The notes under the pieces are model-generated. The model worked only from the letters and a program-made list of their open reading frames with translations. It had not been told where the DNA came from and did not search any database. From Candidatus Solibacter sp. (lineage in GTDB: Bacteria; Acidobacteriota; Terriglobia; Bryobacterales; Bryobacteraceae), in the NCBI GenBank assembly GCA_025361425.1, contig JANYAH010000200.1, forward strand, positions 1 through 54,033: DNA of 54,033 nucleotides. Reading direction: 5' to 3'. The position numbers and the translations under genes were made by a program. Positions 7,828 to 18,551 of the stretch are shown here, one piece after another (the first letter of the stretch is position 1; each line of letters opens with the position of its first letter).

Positions 7828-10800
7828 TCACTGCACCGTGATCCCCACGGAGGTCATAATGGTGGGCAGCGTCCAGCCGGCCGGCTGGACCACCGCGACG
7901 GTTGTAGAACCGACCGCCGACGGCGTAAACAGGGCAATACTGCTAAAGGTTCCAGGTAGAACGGTCACCGAGGACGGCACCGTTCCGGCGCCGCGGTTGC
8001 TGTTGGTGAGCGACACGACCAGTTGTTGTCCCCCTGCGAGTGGCTGCGGATTTATCGGAGCGTTCGCCGCGTCGAGTTGAGCCGTGTAGACGGTCACTGG
8101 CTGTGCGCCCCCAGCCAGGCCGACACTAGGGGGTCCCGAGATCACGATGCCCGATGGGATAAGGTCCACGTTGCCGGTTGCCGGGTTATAACCCGGCGCA
8201 GTTGCAGTGTACGTCGCCGTGCCGAACGAGCCGAGCGACTGAATGTAGTACGTCGCGATGAAACCCCCTTCCGCTATGTCAAGACCGATCGTCGCCGACC
8301 CAGGTGCAGTATCTGTCGTCGCGAGTTTAAGGAGGGCCGAGTTACTCTGAAGAGTGACGTGTAGGCCTCCGGTTGGCGCGCGCACTGGGAGGATCAGCGT
8401 GCCGGTCTCCTGGAGGAACTTACCGATAACCAAGCCGTCCGAAACGACTAGCGTTGGCGACTGGACCGTCACGGCCACAGATCCCGAGCCGTAGCCGGCC
8501 GCGCTCGCCGTAATGTTGGCCCCGCCCGCGCCGGCGGCATGGAATTCCGTCGATGCGCTGGGCGAGCCGCTGCTGATTGTGACGGGCGAAATGGTGATAT
8601 TCCCGACCGCCGTGTTGTCGACTGCTACGGAGGTGCTTATGGACGCTCCACTCGCCACCGCCTGGTATTCGACGGGGCTGCCGGACACCGGGTCCAGCCG
8701 GGCCGTATAAACGGAGAGCGTTGCGTTCACTGGGCCGAGTGACATCGTGAAGTTCACGCCCGCGCCGAACGGGGACCAGATGACGAGCCCGGATGGCACC
8801 AGCACCACCGTGGAATCCACACTGCCGTAGTTCGCGGCCGAGAGAGTATAAGCGGCCGTGCCCGTGCTCTCAAACACGTGCGCATAGAAATCGCCGCTGA
8901 AGGTTTGGAACTGAGCTATGGTTACCGTGATCGTGTCGGATGTGGGGCCGGTCGGCGCGGTGGAGAACTTCAGCTTGGCCGCGTCCTGGCTGTGGACCGT
9001 CACTGTCGCGTTAGTCGCCCCAGACCCGGTCCGGGAAATACTGACGGTCTTTTGTAGATTCTTGCCGATGGTCGCAGTGAATGGTATGAGCCCGCTGCCG
9101 TTAACGGTTACGACGAGAGAGCTCCCAGCCGCCGGCTCCGTAAACAGAGGCACCGGTCCAACAATCACGTTCGTGACACCCGTTGTCACCTGGCTCGCTA
9201 CAAACTGCAATGTCGTGCTGTTCATGCCACCGCTGAATACGACCGCGGGTGACGAGACGTTGCCGATGTTCGTTAGCGAACTGCTAACGGGCACATTGAC
9301 GGCATACTCGCCGCGTATCTGCTGGCTTTCCACGAACAAACCCGAATTATCCAGCCGCGCTGCGTACACCGTAAGAGTAGAACTTACTCCCAGGTAAGTA
9401 GATATGGCGCCCCCGGTGCCGTTGGCGCCGGCGATTACAAATCCGGAGCTGGCCAACGTTACGGTTCCCGTGCCGTTCGGATACCCTGGCACGGAGGCCG
9501 TAATGTTCACCTGTCCCGAGGATCCGGTAGCTTTGACAAATACAGACACGCTCCCGGTGCCCGCCGAGAGCGGCGCTTGAACCGAGCCGATACCTGCGAC
9601 GCCACCGCTCCCGAGCTTGATCAAGGCAGGATTGCCCGACGTGATGGTCACCGTCGCGGCGGAGGGCAGAGGCGGTGTAAACGTGATGGTGATTGGCACT
9701 TGCAGGTTCTCGCCCACTGCGGCGTTGGTTACGGTTATCAGACCCGCGGTCACAAGGCTCACCGTCAGCGAGAGCGTCTTGGATGCCTGTTGAGGTGTCG
9801 GTGAAGCGCCATCGGTAAGCATGATCGTGACGCTACTTGAGCCCGCACCGGTTGGCGTGCCGGAGATGGTACCGGAACTGCTCAGCAGCAGCCCAAGCGG
9901 CAGACCGGTGGCAGACCAGGAGTACGGCTGAGTTCCCCCGATAGCAGTCAATGTCCAGGAAGTATATGCCGCACCGAGCAGCCCATCCGGCAAGAAAGTC
10001 GTGGTGATTTGCAGTGGAACCGCGAGAATTGTTACCGATAGATCTTTGCTGTCATGCTGGAGCGGGTTGCTCGAATCCGACACGCTGATGGAGAGGGTGT
10101 TCGAGCTGGGAAAGGACGGAACGCCTGAGAGCACACCCGTTACGGAGTTGAGCGTCATGCCCCGCGGTAAGGCGAGCGCCGACCAGGCAAGCGGTAGTAC
10201 CCCGCCGGTTGCAGCCAACTGGTAGGTGTAACTCGCGCCCGCTGTCCCACTGGGCAACGGACTGGGGGTTGTGATTTTCAGGATCTGGATAATGATCGAA
10301 AGGGTCTTTGTCGCCGTCTGGACAGGGCTTCCGGTATCGGTCACCAAGAAGTTAACACTGCTTGTACCACCGGACGTCGGAGTGCCGGTGATCTGGCCGG
10401 TACTAGCGTTGATCGTCAGGCCGGTCTGCAGTCCCGTGGCCGACCAGTGCAGCGGCGCTGTGCCGCCGGCGGCCACGACCGGGAACGTGTAAGCCGCCCC
10501 AATCTGCCCGCCGGGCAGCGATGTGGTTGTTATCGTCAGCGTGCCAGAGGCAATCGTTACCGAATACTGTTGGGACACGCTCTGATGCACTGGGATGGTC
10601 GCGTCGGTGGCCAACACGTTCACCGTGAATGAGCCTGCCGCACTGGGCGTGCCGGTCACAGCGCCAGTTGCCGGATCAACCGTCAGACCTGCTGGAAGGC
10701 CCGTTGCCGACCAGACGTACGGCGGCGTGCCGCCGGTGGCAGCCAACGGCCCATTGTAGGCCGTACCCGCCGTGCCGTTAGGTAGAGACGGTGTGGTGAT

Positions 10801-13800
10801 GGTCACATGCGGCGCAATGGTAATCGAGAAGGCGTGTAGCACGCTTTGGTGCGTCGGGAGGGCCGCATCCGTCACGGTGACATTCACCGCGGCTGAACCC
10901 GCGGCGGTCGGATTGCCTGTGATCGCCCCGCTGGCGGCATCCACAGTCAGTCCCGCCGGAAGGCCTGTCTGCGACCATAGGTAAGGCAGCGTTCCGCCAC
11001 TGGCGGCTACCGCGTCCGTGTACGCTGAACCGACTACACCGTTGTGCAACGATGCCGTCGTGATCGCCAGGGCTGGCCTGATGGTCAACGACAGATCCTT
11101 CGAAGCACTCTGGTGCGCCGGGCTGGTGGTGTCCGTAACCGTGACATGCACCGTCGTCGCACCGGCTGCGGTCGGCGTGCCTTTAATCGCACCGGTTGCA
11201 GGGTCAATGGAAAGATTGGCCGGCAACCCCGTGGCCGCCCAGGCGTATGACGGCGTACCGCCAGACGCACTTACCGGCCCATTGTAGACCGAGCCTACTA
11301 CACCGTCCGCCAGCGACAGTGTGGTGATCGTCAGCGTCGGCATAATGATCAGCGAGAACTGCTTGGATACGCTCACATGTGTCGGGATGGTGGCGTCCGT
11401 AACCGTGATGTTCACCGTCGCCGTACCAGTCACAATAGTCGTGCCGGCGATCGCGCCGGTAGCCGGATCGATCGACAGTCCCGCGGGCAGGCCCGTTGCC
11501 GCCCACGTGTAGGGTAGGTTGCCGCCGGACCCGGCGACTGGTGCGCTGTAGACCGACGTCGCGACGCCGTCGGGCAGTGCTGCGGTGGTGATTGTAAGGG
11601 TCGCCCCAATGGTCGCCGAGAACTGCTTGGACACGCTGGCGTGCGTCGGCAGGGTGGCGTCCGTCACCGTGACGGTGATGGTGGCCGCGCCCGCCGCGCT
11701 CGGCGTTCCGGTGATCGCACCGGTGGCGGGAGCAATCGACAGTCCCGCGGGCAGGCCCGAAGCGCCCCAGGAATACGGTGTAGTACCGCCCGCGGCAGAC
11801 AGCGGTCCGCTGTTGTAGGCGGCGCCAACCACGCCGTCTGGCAGTGCTGCGGTGGTGATCGTCAGTGTTGCCCCAATGGTCACCGCGAACTGCTTGGACA
11901 CGCTGGCGTGCGTCGGCAGGGCGGCGTCCGTCACCGTGACGGTGATGGTGGCCGCGCCCGCCGCATTCGCCGTTCCGCTGATCGCGCCCGTGGCGGGAGC
12001 AATTGACAGTCCCGCGGGCAGGCCCGAAGCGCCCCAGGAATACGGTGTAGTGCCGCCCGCGGCGGACAGCGGCCCGCTGTTGTAGGTGGCGCCAACCACT
12101 CCGTTGGGCAGGGACGTGGTCGTGATCGCGAGGGTTGTCGTGATGGTCACCGGGAACTGCTTGGACACGCTCGCGTGCGTCGGCAGCGTGGCGTCCGTCA
12201 CCGTGACGGTGATGGTGGCCGCGCCCGCCGCACTCGGCGTCCCCGTGATCGCACCGGTAACCGGATCAATCGACAATCCCGCTGGCAGGCCCGAAGCGCC
12301 CCAGGAATAGGACGGGGTGCCGCCCACGGCGGACAGTGGCCCACTGTTGTAGGTGGCCCCAACTGCGCCGTTGGGCAACGATGCCGTGGTGAGCGTAAGG
12401 GTTGCCCCAATGGTCATCAGGAACTGCTTGGACACGCTCGATGGTGTTGGGCTGGAAGCATCCGTCACGGTCACGTTCACGGTGGCCGCACCCGCCGCGC
12501 TTGGCGTTCCGGTGATCGCACCAGTGCCCGGAACAATCGACAATCCCGTCGGCAGGCCCGTTGCCGTCCACGTGTACGGTGTAGTGCCACCTGTGGCCGC
12601 TACCACCCCATTGTAGGGCGCGCCTACGTTCCCGTTTGGCAGCGATGCTGTGGTGATTCCCAGTGGGCCGGATACCGTCACCGTCGTGGTCGCGTCAGGT
12701 ATGTTCGTACCGCTGGCATGAATGGTTGTCGAGCCAAGTCCAGCTGCTGTCACCTGAATCAAAATGATCGGCGCCGTGCTGCCATCCCATATGATCATTG
12801 CGGACGGCTGTATCGTCGCCACTGCGGGATTGCTGGAACTCAAGTTCACCGTCAGACCCGCCAGCGGCGCCATGGAGGAAAGTCTCAGTTGCAGAAGGGC
12901 CTGGTTTCCAACCCCAATAATGGTTGTGTGTTGGCTGGGCCACGATACGGAGGCATTGACCTGGACTACCAGTGGCGTGGGCGGTGTGTAACCCTGCGCG
13001 GACGCACTAATGCTTGCCGACCCCACATTCACCGCAACCAACTGCGGCTGACTGAGCGGTGTCGTTGCACCGGCCGGGATGGTGACGGTTGTCGGCGACA
13101 CGCTCACCCTGGTGGCGTCGCTGCTGGTCAGGTCGACATTGACTCCGTTTCCGGTAGCGGGTGAAGATAACGCAACGGTGATAGTGCCTGTCGTGCTCAA
13201 CCCCATACTGGCTGGACCGGATATGCTGACTGACCCCGGCGGCACGACTGTGACACTGGCCGTGGCTTCCGGAATGTTTGGCCCGCTGGCGTGGATCAGA
13301 GCCGTCCCCTCCGCTACGCTGGTCAAGCGCACCGTGATGCTTGTTGAATTAGCGCTAATAGACACGCCGGACAGCACCGTCACTACGCTTGGGTTGCTCG
13401 ATGTCAGGGTGAGGTCAACGCCGCCGGCCGGGGCGGGCGCCGACAGCGTCAAGGTCAGGAATCCATGGTTCCCGTTCCCCGTGATCGTGAGGCTCGCCGG
13501 GGCGATCATAAGACGATAGCTAACTGTTACGGCCGATGTCGCCTGGGCCAGACTGCCGTTCACTGCCTTGACCGTGATTGTCGTTGTTCCGGTACTAGAG
13601 CCGTATACTCTCACCTTGTTTGTCGACTCTATTTGCCCCGTGGGTATGGTAATGCTTGCTGGTGATACCGTAGCCTTGGCCGGATCGCTACTTGTCAGTT
13701 CGAGGAACAACAAGGACTGCGCGGCTTTGGTCAAACTGATCGGGAACGGCACGGACTCGCCCGGCGAGACTGACACGCTGGCCGGCACCATAATATCCGC

Positions 13801-16800
13801 CAGAGTGTTGACCGTCACGTTCGCGGTGGCTTCCGTCAAATTCGGAGCGCTCACGTGGATCACCGCAGAGCCGGTAGCAACACCCGAGACGGGGATTGTG
13901 ACCGCGATTGCGCCCGGCTGCATCGTCACCGTTGGCGAACCCACCGTGGCCACGCTTGTGTTGCTCGAACTCACGTTGAAGGTCAGACCGCTCGAAGGTG
14001 CCGGGGCGGAAAGAGTCAGCGTGAGGTTCTGGGTCTCTGTGCCAGAAAGCGTCAGGCCCAGCGGCGAAAGACCGATAGTCGCAGTTACCTGGACCGGCTT
14101 GGTCGTCGAGGTATACACTGGAGCGCTCGCGGTGAGGTTCGCTGTTCCCAGGTCTTTGCCCATCACCTGCGGCGCAACGGCTGGCTGCGTCTGGCCGGCG
14201 TCAATGGTAACGCTTGCCGGCGTAATACTGACCTTCGGGGTATCGCTGGACAACGTCACTGTGACGCCGCCCTGGGGTGCGGTGGCTGGCAGGGTAACCT
14301 GGAACGCCGCGGTCTGCCCCAGTCCAATCGTCACATTCGATGGCAGGCCGATCGCTCCCGCGCTCTGTACGGTAATGTTGCACGTTGCATTCGATACGTT
14401 GGGCATGGCTGAGCTTGCCGTAATCGTCGTGGCGCCTACGCTCGTGCCTTTCAAAGTTACCGTGGCGGTAGTCGCGTTCTGCGCGATGGTCACGGCCTGC
14501 GGTATTGTGATGACGCCGGCCGGGCTGGCGCTCAGGCTGACGGAGACGGCCGATGGCGCCGGCGCCGATAACGTGAGCGTTATATTCTTTGTATCAGGTC
14601 CGGTTATCGTAATATCCGGTGCAGGCCAACTGAGCGCCGCGCCGACCTTCACGCCCTGGCTCGCCGGCGCATAACCCGGAGCCGAAGCGCTGATCACGGC
14701 AGACCCAAACTCGCCGCCCGTCACTTGTGGTTGCGCTGAGGGCTGTACATGCCCCGCGTCAATAAACACGCTCGCCGGCGCGATGGACACCTTGGCCGAG
14801 TCGTTGGTCGACAGCGCTACCGTCACACCCGCTGGCGGCGCTGGCGACGATAGAATTACCGCGAAGGGCAGGGATTGACTTGGCCCCACGGTAACATTCG
14901 CGGGCAGGCCGATCGTGCCCCCATTCTGCACGGTGACAGTTGCGGTCGCGTTTGCAATCTGCGGCGAATTCGTTGCGGCGGTGACCGTGGCCATGCCTGC
15001 CGCGACACCGGTCACATGCACGGTCGCCGTCGTTGTATTTTGCGCAATCAGCACGGACGCCGGTACGGTGACCACGCCGGCGGGACTAACGGTAAGATTC
15101 ACCGTGAGGCCGCCTGACGGGGCGGGAGCCGCCAGCGTAAGCGTGAAGTCTTTCGTCTCGACCCCGGTAATCGTCAGATTCGGCGGGGCGAAACTCAGCG
15201 TTGTATTCCCTTGCACGGTTTGGCTCGTCGAACCGTAGCCCGCCGCCGAGGCTGTGATCGTTGCTGGTCCGAGGCCGTTGCCGACCACTTGGGGTTGAGT
15301 CGCCGGCTGGGTCTGCCCGGCCAGGATCGTGACACTCTTCGGCTGGATATCGACCGTGGTGCTGTTGCTGGTAAATAGTACGACGGTCGTACCGCTAGCA
15401 GGCGCTGGAGCGGATAACGTGATCGGGAACGCCGCGGACTGGCCCTGACCAACCGTGACATTTAACGGGAGAATGATGGATCCGGACACAGCCACCGTGA
15501 CCAACAAACTGCCGGCGGTAACATTCGGCGTGGTCGTGCTCGCCGTGATCGTCGTCGAACCCAGCGCTACACCTCTCAGGAGAACGCTGGCGCTGGTGGT
15601 GTTGCTATTGATTACGACGCTTGGCGGCACCGTCGCCACGGCTGTGTTACTCGACTCCAAAATGATAGACAGGCCGCTGGCGGGCGCAGGTGCTGAGAGG
15701 ATAAGGCTTATGCTTTGTTCCTCGGCTGCGCCCACCGTAACGGCCTGAGGCGAGAAACTGAGCGTCCCTGCGACCTTCACGGTTCGGCTGTCGCCAGTGT
15801 AGCCGCCAGCGGATGCAGTGACCGTTGTAGATCCAAACTTTATCCCGTTTACCTGGGCAGGGGTCGCGGCTGTGGTCGCGCCGTGCGCGATAAACACGGT
15901 CGGCGAAACTCCCAATACGGAACTGTCTCCGCTAACCAACGTGACGGTGACACCACCGACCGGCGCCACGGTCGACAGTCTCACGTCCAACATTGCCGTT
16001 TGTCCCGGCGGTACCGTCAGATCCGTAGGCAGGAGGATTCCCCCCAAGTTCACGACCAGGATGGATGCCGAGCCGCTGATGTAACCCACAGTCGCCCCCG
16101 TAATTGTCGCTGTGCCTTCGGTCACGCCGATCGCCCTAAACGTTCCGGTTGTGCTTCCGGCGGGAATCCGAACGTTCACCGAATCGAAGGTGACCCCTCC
16201 TACCGGGTTGGAAGAAAGGACGATCACGACATCGCCAACCGGAGCCGGTGCGCCGAGCGTGATCGTGCCATTGATGCTGCGCGTCATTCCAACGGCCGTG
16301 AAGCTCAATGCGACCGTAATCGTCGGCGTCGTCACAGTCACGGAAGCAGCTCCCGGCTGATATCCCGGCGCCGATGCAAGGATGTTTGTGCTACCGGCGG
16401 ACACCGGCGTCACCATCACATTTGCCCCGGTCGAGTTTTCCGGCACCGTCACCGATGGCGGCACCGAGATGATACTCGGGTCGAAGCCGGTCAAAGTGAC
16501 CGGAATGCCACCGGTGCCGGCCGGCGCGCTCAGCGTGATCGTCAGTATCTGCGGCACGTTAAGCAAGCTCAACTGGTTCGGCGTGAGCGTAACCTTCATC
16601 AGGCTTGCCGTAATCGTAACTGTCGCGGGACTGCTGTTCGTAAACCCGTCGTTGACAATTAGTTGAACTACATAGGTGCCGGGCATGTCGGCGAAAAAGC
16701 TTGGCGTTCTTGTGGCTGCGCCCTGGATGGAGGTCATACTGGATGAAGGAAGGCTCGTAAATGACCAGGAGTACGTGAACGGATCGTGATCCGGATCCGA

Positions 16801-18363
16801 CGACCCGCTCCCGTCCAGGAACACCGTCACGCCTACCGCCACGTTCTGGTTCACTCCGGCTACCGCGACTGGCGCCGTGTTAGTCGTCGTAATAGTTACT
16901 GTCGCCGGCGCACTAAGAAAGTATCCATTGCCGACCATTAATTGAGCAACATAAATTCCAGGTTTGTCCGCGATAAAGGTTGGATGCGCGCCATTCGTAC
17001 TTGACAATGCCGCCGTACTGTCGGGCGGGCGCGTGCTCAAGGACCACGTGAGGGTCAGCGGTAGCCCCTGTAGATCCGTCCCGGAGGCGCTCAGCGTTAC
17101 TGTGGCACCGTGGACTACCGTCTGGTTCGGACCGGCATCCGCTACCGGCGCCTGCACGGCAGTTGTAGTCACCATGACGGTTGATGGTGTGCTGTCCACT
17201 TGTCCGTCGTTTACAATCAGTTGCGCCACGTATGTGCCCGGAAGATCTGCTGTGAACGTCGGGTTCACCGCGTTGATACTACTCAGGGATGCCACGCTAC
17301 CGTTAGGGATCGCGTTAAAACTCCACTTGAATGTGAGCTGGTCGCCGTCGACATCGGTGGAGCCGGAGCCGTTCAGTTGCACAAGTCCGCCCACGCTCAC
17401 GGTCTGGTTGCCACCCGCGTTGCCCACCGGCTGCGTGTTCGTGGTAGTCACTCTCACCGTCGCGGGAGCACTGTCCACCTTACCGTCGTTGACCACCAGT
17501 TGGGCAACGTACGTCCCCGGTTTGTCCGCCACGAAGGTCGCGACTGGGGTTCTAGCGTTCGACAATTCGGCGGAACTGCCCGCCGCCCGCGTGACTAAGT
17601 TCCATAAGTAACTAAGTGTATCGCCGTCGACGTCCGATGATGCGCTGCCGTTTAGCGTTACCACGGAATTCAGTCCGACCGTCTGATTCGGACCCGGGTT
17701 CGCAACCGGAGGCGAGTTTACGGTGCTGATCGTGACCGAAGCGATGTCAGTCGCCACGCCGTTGCTCACCGTGAGAGCGACTACGTAGGCGCCTGCGGCG
17801 TCCACCACGAAAGACGTCATGACTCCATTGGGGCCGGACAATGCGGCGATCGAGGGGGCTGGACGGACTTTCAATGTCCAGTTGTACGTCAGGCTGCCTG
17901 CGCCGCTCGGATTCGACGAGCCGCTGCCATTCAAGGTCACCGTATTGCCGATTGTTGCCGTCTGATTCGGGCCGGCATTGGCGACCGGATTCTGAAACGA
18001 CCATTTGAGGTTGGTGAATACGAAGGGGACGGAGCGGTCCACCAGCAGGGTAAAGGTGTCCACACTTGTCACCTGGCCATTCGGCGCGACCGTGAGGAAG
18101 TGCAGCGTGCCTTGGCCCGTAACTACTTCCACGGCCGGCGTTAGGCTCGTCACGGTGGCCGTGACGGCCAGCGGGGAGGTACTCCGATTCAGGATATCCG
18201 CACGGTACGTGATATACCATTGGGTTCGAGTAACCCGTTGCTCGTTCACAAACTGGTAGCTGGTTATCGACAACTCCGGAGACCCGCTTTGCGCCAGAGC
18301 AATCGAAGGAGCCGATATGACGAAGGCGATTACGGCCGCCGCCGCCGAACACACGTATCGCAT
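7828..18363 (-). CDS. giant (3511 aa) secreted PKD/Ig-like/He_PIG repeat protein
   Basis: A signal peptide (CSAAAAVIAFVISAPSIALA) is followed by a unique 100-residue region. About five PKD/REJ-like repeats (residues 127-588, e.g. VANAGPNQTATIGNTVTLNG) come next. Then about 14 alternating Ig-like repeats (589-1899), 11 putative-Ig He_PIG repeats of about 88 residues (1900-2865), and three copies of a roughly 215-residue module (2869-3511). There is no catalytic motif, LPXTG, PEP-CTERM or T9SS-like tail, so surface attachment is unclear; the C-terminus ends bluntly. Size and composition suggest an adhesin or matrix protein. A GAGGT site 6 bases before the ATG supports the start. The frame is open for over 10.5 kb without interruption, arguing that it is functional. 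The 477-residue gene follows after 59 bases. Confidence 0.9.
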   Translation of the reverse strand: MRYVCSAAAAVIAFVISAPSIALAQSGSPELSITSYQFVNEQRVTRTQWYITYRADILNRSTSPLAVTATVTSLTPAVEVVTGQGTLHFLTVAPNGQVTSVDTFTLLVDRSVPFVFTNLKWSFQNPVANAGPNQTATIGNTVTLNGSGSSNPSGAGSLTYNWTLKVRPAPSIAALSGPNGVMTSFVVDAAGAYVVALTVSNGVATDIASVTISTVNSPPVANPGPNQTVGLNSVVTLNGSASSDVDGDTLSYLWNLVTRAAGSSAELSNARTPVATFVADKPGTYVAQLVVNDGKVDSAPATVRVTTTNTQPVGNAGGNQTVSVGGLVQLNGSGSTDVDGDQLTFKWSFNAIPNGSVASLSSINAVNPTFTADLPGTYVAQLIVNDGQVDSTPSTVMVTTTAVQAPVADAGPNQTVVHGATVTLSASGTDLQGLPLTLTWSLSTRPPDSTAALSSTNGAHPTFIADKPGIYVAQLMVGNGYFLSAPATVTITTTNTAPVAVAGVNQNVAVGVTVFLDGSGSSDPDHDPFTYSWSFTSLPSSSMTSIQGAATRTPSFFADMPGTYVVQLIVNDGFTNSSPATVTITASLMKVTLTPNQLSLLNVPQILTITLSAPAGTGGIPVTLTGFDPSIISVPPSVTVPENSTGANVMVTPVSAGSTNILASAPGYQPGAASVTVTTPTITVALSFTAVGMTRSINGTITLGAPAPVGDVVIVLSSNPVGGVTFDSVNVRIPAGSTTGTFRAIGVTEGTATITGATVGYISGSASILVVNLGGILLPTDLTVPPGQTAMLDVRLSTVAPVGGVTVTLVSGDSSVLGVSPTVFIAHGATTAATPAQVNGIKFGSTTVTASAGGYTGDSRTVKVAGTLSFSPQAVTVGAAEEQSISLILSAPAPASGLSIILESSNTAVATVPPSVVINSNTTSASVLLRGVALGSTTITASTTTPNVTAGSLLVTVAVSGSIILPLNVTVGQGQSAAFPITLSAPAPASGTTVVLFTSNSTTVDIQPKSVTILAGQTQPATQPQVVGNGLGPATITASAAGYGSTSQTVQGNTTLSFAPPNLTITGVETKDFTLTLAAPAPSGGLTVNLTVSPAGVVTVPASVLIAQNTTTATVHVTGVAAGMATVTAATNSPQIANATATVTVQNGGTIGLPANVTVGPSQSLPFAVILSSPAPPAGVTVALSTNDSAKVSIAPASVFIDAGHVQPSAQPQVTGGEFGSAVISASAPGYAPASQGVKVGAALSWPAPDITITGPDTKNITLTLSAPAPSAVSVSLSASPAGVITIPQAVTIAQNATTATVTLKGTSVGATTITASSAMPNVSNATCNITVQSAGAIGLPSNVTIGLGQTAAFQVTLPATAPQGGVTVTLSSDTPKVSITPASVTIDAGQTQPAVAPQVMGKDLGTANLTASAPVYTSTTKPVQVTATIGLSPLGLTLSGTETQNLTLTLSAPAPSSGLTFNVSSSNTSVATVGSPTVTMQPGAIAVTIPVSGVATGSAVIHVSAPNLTEATANVTVNTLADIMVPASVSVSPGESVPFPISLTKAAQSLLFLELTSSDPAKATVSPASITIPTGQIESTNKVRVYGSSTGTTTITVKAVNGSLAQATSAVTVSYRLMIAPASLTITGNGNHGFLTLTLSAPAPAGGVDLTLTSSNPSVVTVLSGVSISANSTSITVRLTSVAEGTALIHASGPNIPEATASVTVVPPGSVSISGPASMGLSTTGTITVALSSPATGNGVNVDLTSSDATRVSVSPTTVTIPAGATTPLSQPQLVAVNVGSASISASAQGYTPPTPLVVQVNASVSWPSQHTTIIGVGNQALLQLRLSSMAPLAGLTVNLSSSNPAVATIQPSAMIIWDGSTAPIILIQVTAAGLGSTTIHASGTNIPDATTTVTVSGPLGITTASLPNGNVGAPYNGVVAATGGTTPYTWTATGLPTGLSIVPGTGAITGTPSAAGAATVNVTVTDASSPTPSSVSKQFLMTIGATLTLTTASLPNGAVGATYNSGPLSAVGGTPSYSWGASGLPAGLSIDPVTGAITGTPSAAGAATITVTVTDATLPTHASVSKQFPVTITTTLAITTTSLPNGVVGATYNSGPLSAAGGTTPYSWGASGLPAGLSIAPATGAISGTANAAGAATITVTVTDAALPTHASVSKQFAVTIGATLTITTAALPDGVVGAAYNSGPLSAAGGTTPYSWGASGLPAGLSIAPATGAITGTPSAAGAATITVTVTDATLPTHASVSKQFSATIGATLTITTAALPDGVATSVYSAPVAGSGGNLPYTWAATGLPAGLSIDPATGAIAGTTIVTGTATVNITVTDATIPTHVSVSKQFSLIIMPTLTITTLSLADGVVGSVYNGPVSASGGTPSYAWAATGLPANLSIDPATGAIKGTPTAAGATTVHVTVTDTTSPAHQSASKDLSLTIRPALAITTASLHNGVVGSAYTDAVAASGGTLPYLWSQTGLPAGLTVDAASGAITGNPTAAGSAAVNVTVTDAALPTHQSVLHAFSITIAPHVTITTPSLPNGTAGTAYNGPLAATGGTPPYVWSATGLPAGLTVDPATGAVTGTPSAAGSFTVNVLATDATIPVHQSVSQQYSVTIASGTLTITTTSLPGGQIGAAYTFPVVAAGGTAPLHWSATGLQTGLTINASTGQITGTPTSGGTSSVNFLVTDTGSPVQTATKTLSIIIQILKITTPSPLPSGTAGASYTYQLAATGGVLPLAWSALALPRGMTLNSVTGVLSGVPSFPSSNTLSISVSDSSNPLQHDSKDLSVTILAVPLQITTTFLPDGLLGAAYTSWTLTAIGGTQPYSWSATGLPLGLLLSSSGTISGTPTGAGSSSVTIMLTDGASPTPQQASKTLSLTVSLVTAGLITVTNAAVGENLQVPITITFTPPLPSAATVTITSGNPALIKLGSGGVAGIGSVQAPLSAGTGSVSVFVKATGSSGQVNITASVPGYPNGTGTVTLASSGFVIAGANGTGGAISTYLGVSSTLTVYAARLDNSGLFVESQQIRGEYAVNVPVSSSLTNIGNVSSPAVVFSGGMNSTTLQFVASQVTTGVTNVIVGPVPLFTEPAAGSSLVVTVNGSGLIPFTATIGKNLQKTVSISRTGSGATNATVTVHSQDAAKLKFSTAPTGPTSDTITVTIAQFQTFSGDFYAHVFESTGTAAYTLSAANYGSVDSTVVLVPSGLVIWSPFGAGVNFTMSLGPVNATLSVYTARLDPVSGSPVEYQAVASGASISTSVAVDNTAVGNITISPVTISSGSPSASTEFHAAGAGGANITASAAGYGSGSVAVTVQSPTLVVSDGLVIGKFLQETGTLILPVRAPTGGLHVTLQSNSALLKLATTDTAPGSATIGLDIAEGGFIATYYIQSLGSFGTATYTATAPGYNPATGNVDLIPSGIVISGPPSVGLAGGAQPVTVYTAQLDAANAPINPQPLAGGQQLVVSLTNSNRGAGTVPSSVTVLPGTFSSIALFTPSAVGSTTVAVVQPAGWTLPTIMTSVGITVQ
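9760..12665 (-). repeat. 11 tandem He_PIG-type repeats inside the giant gene
   Basis: Each repeat of about 264 bases encodes a unit starting ITT-x-SLP(N/D)G-x-VGAxY and continuing GLPAGLSIDPATGAITGTP then TVTVTDA. The central copies (about 11,280-12,420) are so alike at DNA level that whole 60-base blocks repeat with few changes, indicating recent duplication or gene conversion. Outer copies are more diverged. Such arrays are prone to copy-number change. Confidence 0.85.
16600..17985 (-). repeat. five PKD-like repeats inside the giant gene
   Basis: Five units of about 92 residues carry A-G-x-N-Q-T at the start and a core of VTLNGSGSSD, YxWSF or NWTL, and PGTYVAQLIVNDG. This is the PKD/REJ-type beta-sandwich common in bacterial surface proteins, usually binding polysaccharide or protein or acting as spacers. 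Confidence 0.8.
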
Positions 18364-18551
18364 AATGACCTCATTTAGTATCGAAAACGCGTACGAACCC
18401 GACTCTGCTAGCCACTACCGACCCGGTCGCCCGCGACGGGTGGCCTGGCCTTCAGCCGGTTCCCCGGGCCGGCGAGAGAGCCCGCCGCGGGAAACCGCCA
18501 CGCCTTTGCTGGCAGGGTACCTGAGTCAACTGGAAACCAATTTTCCGAAAC

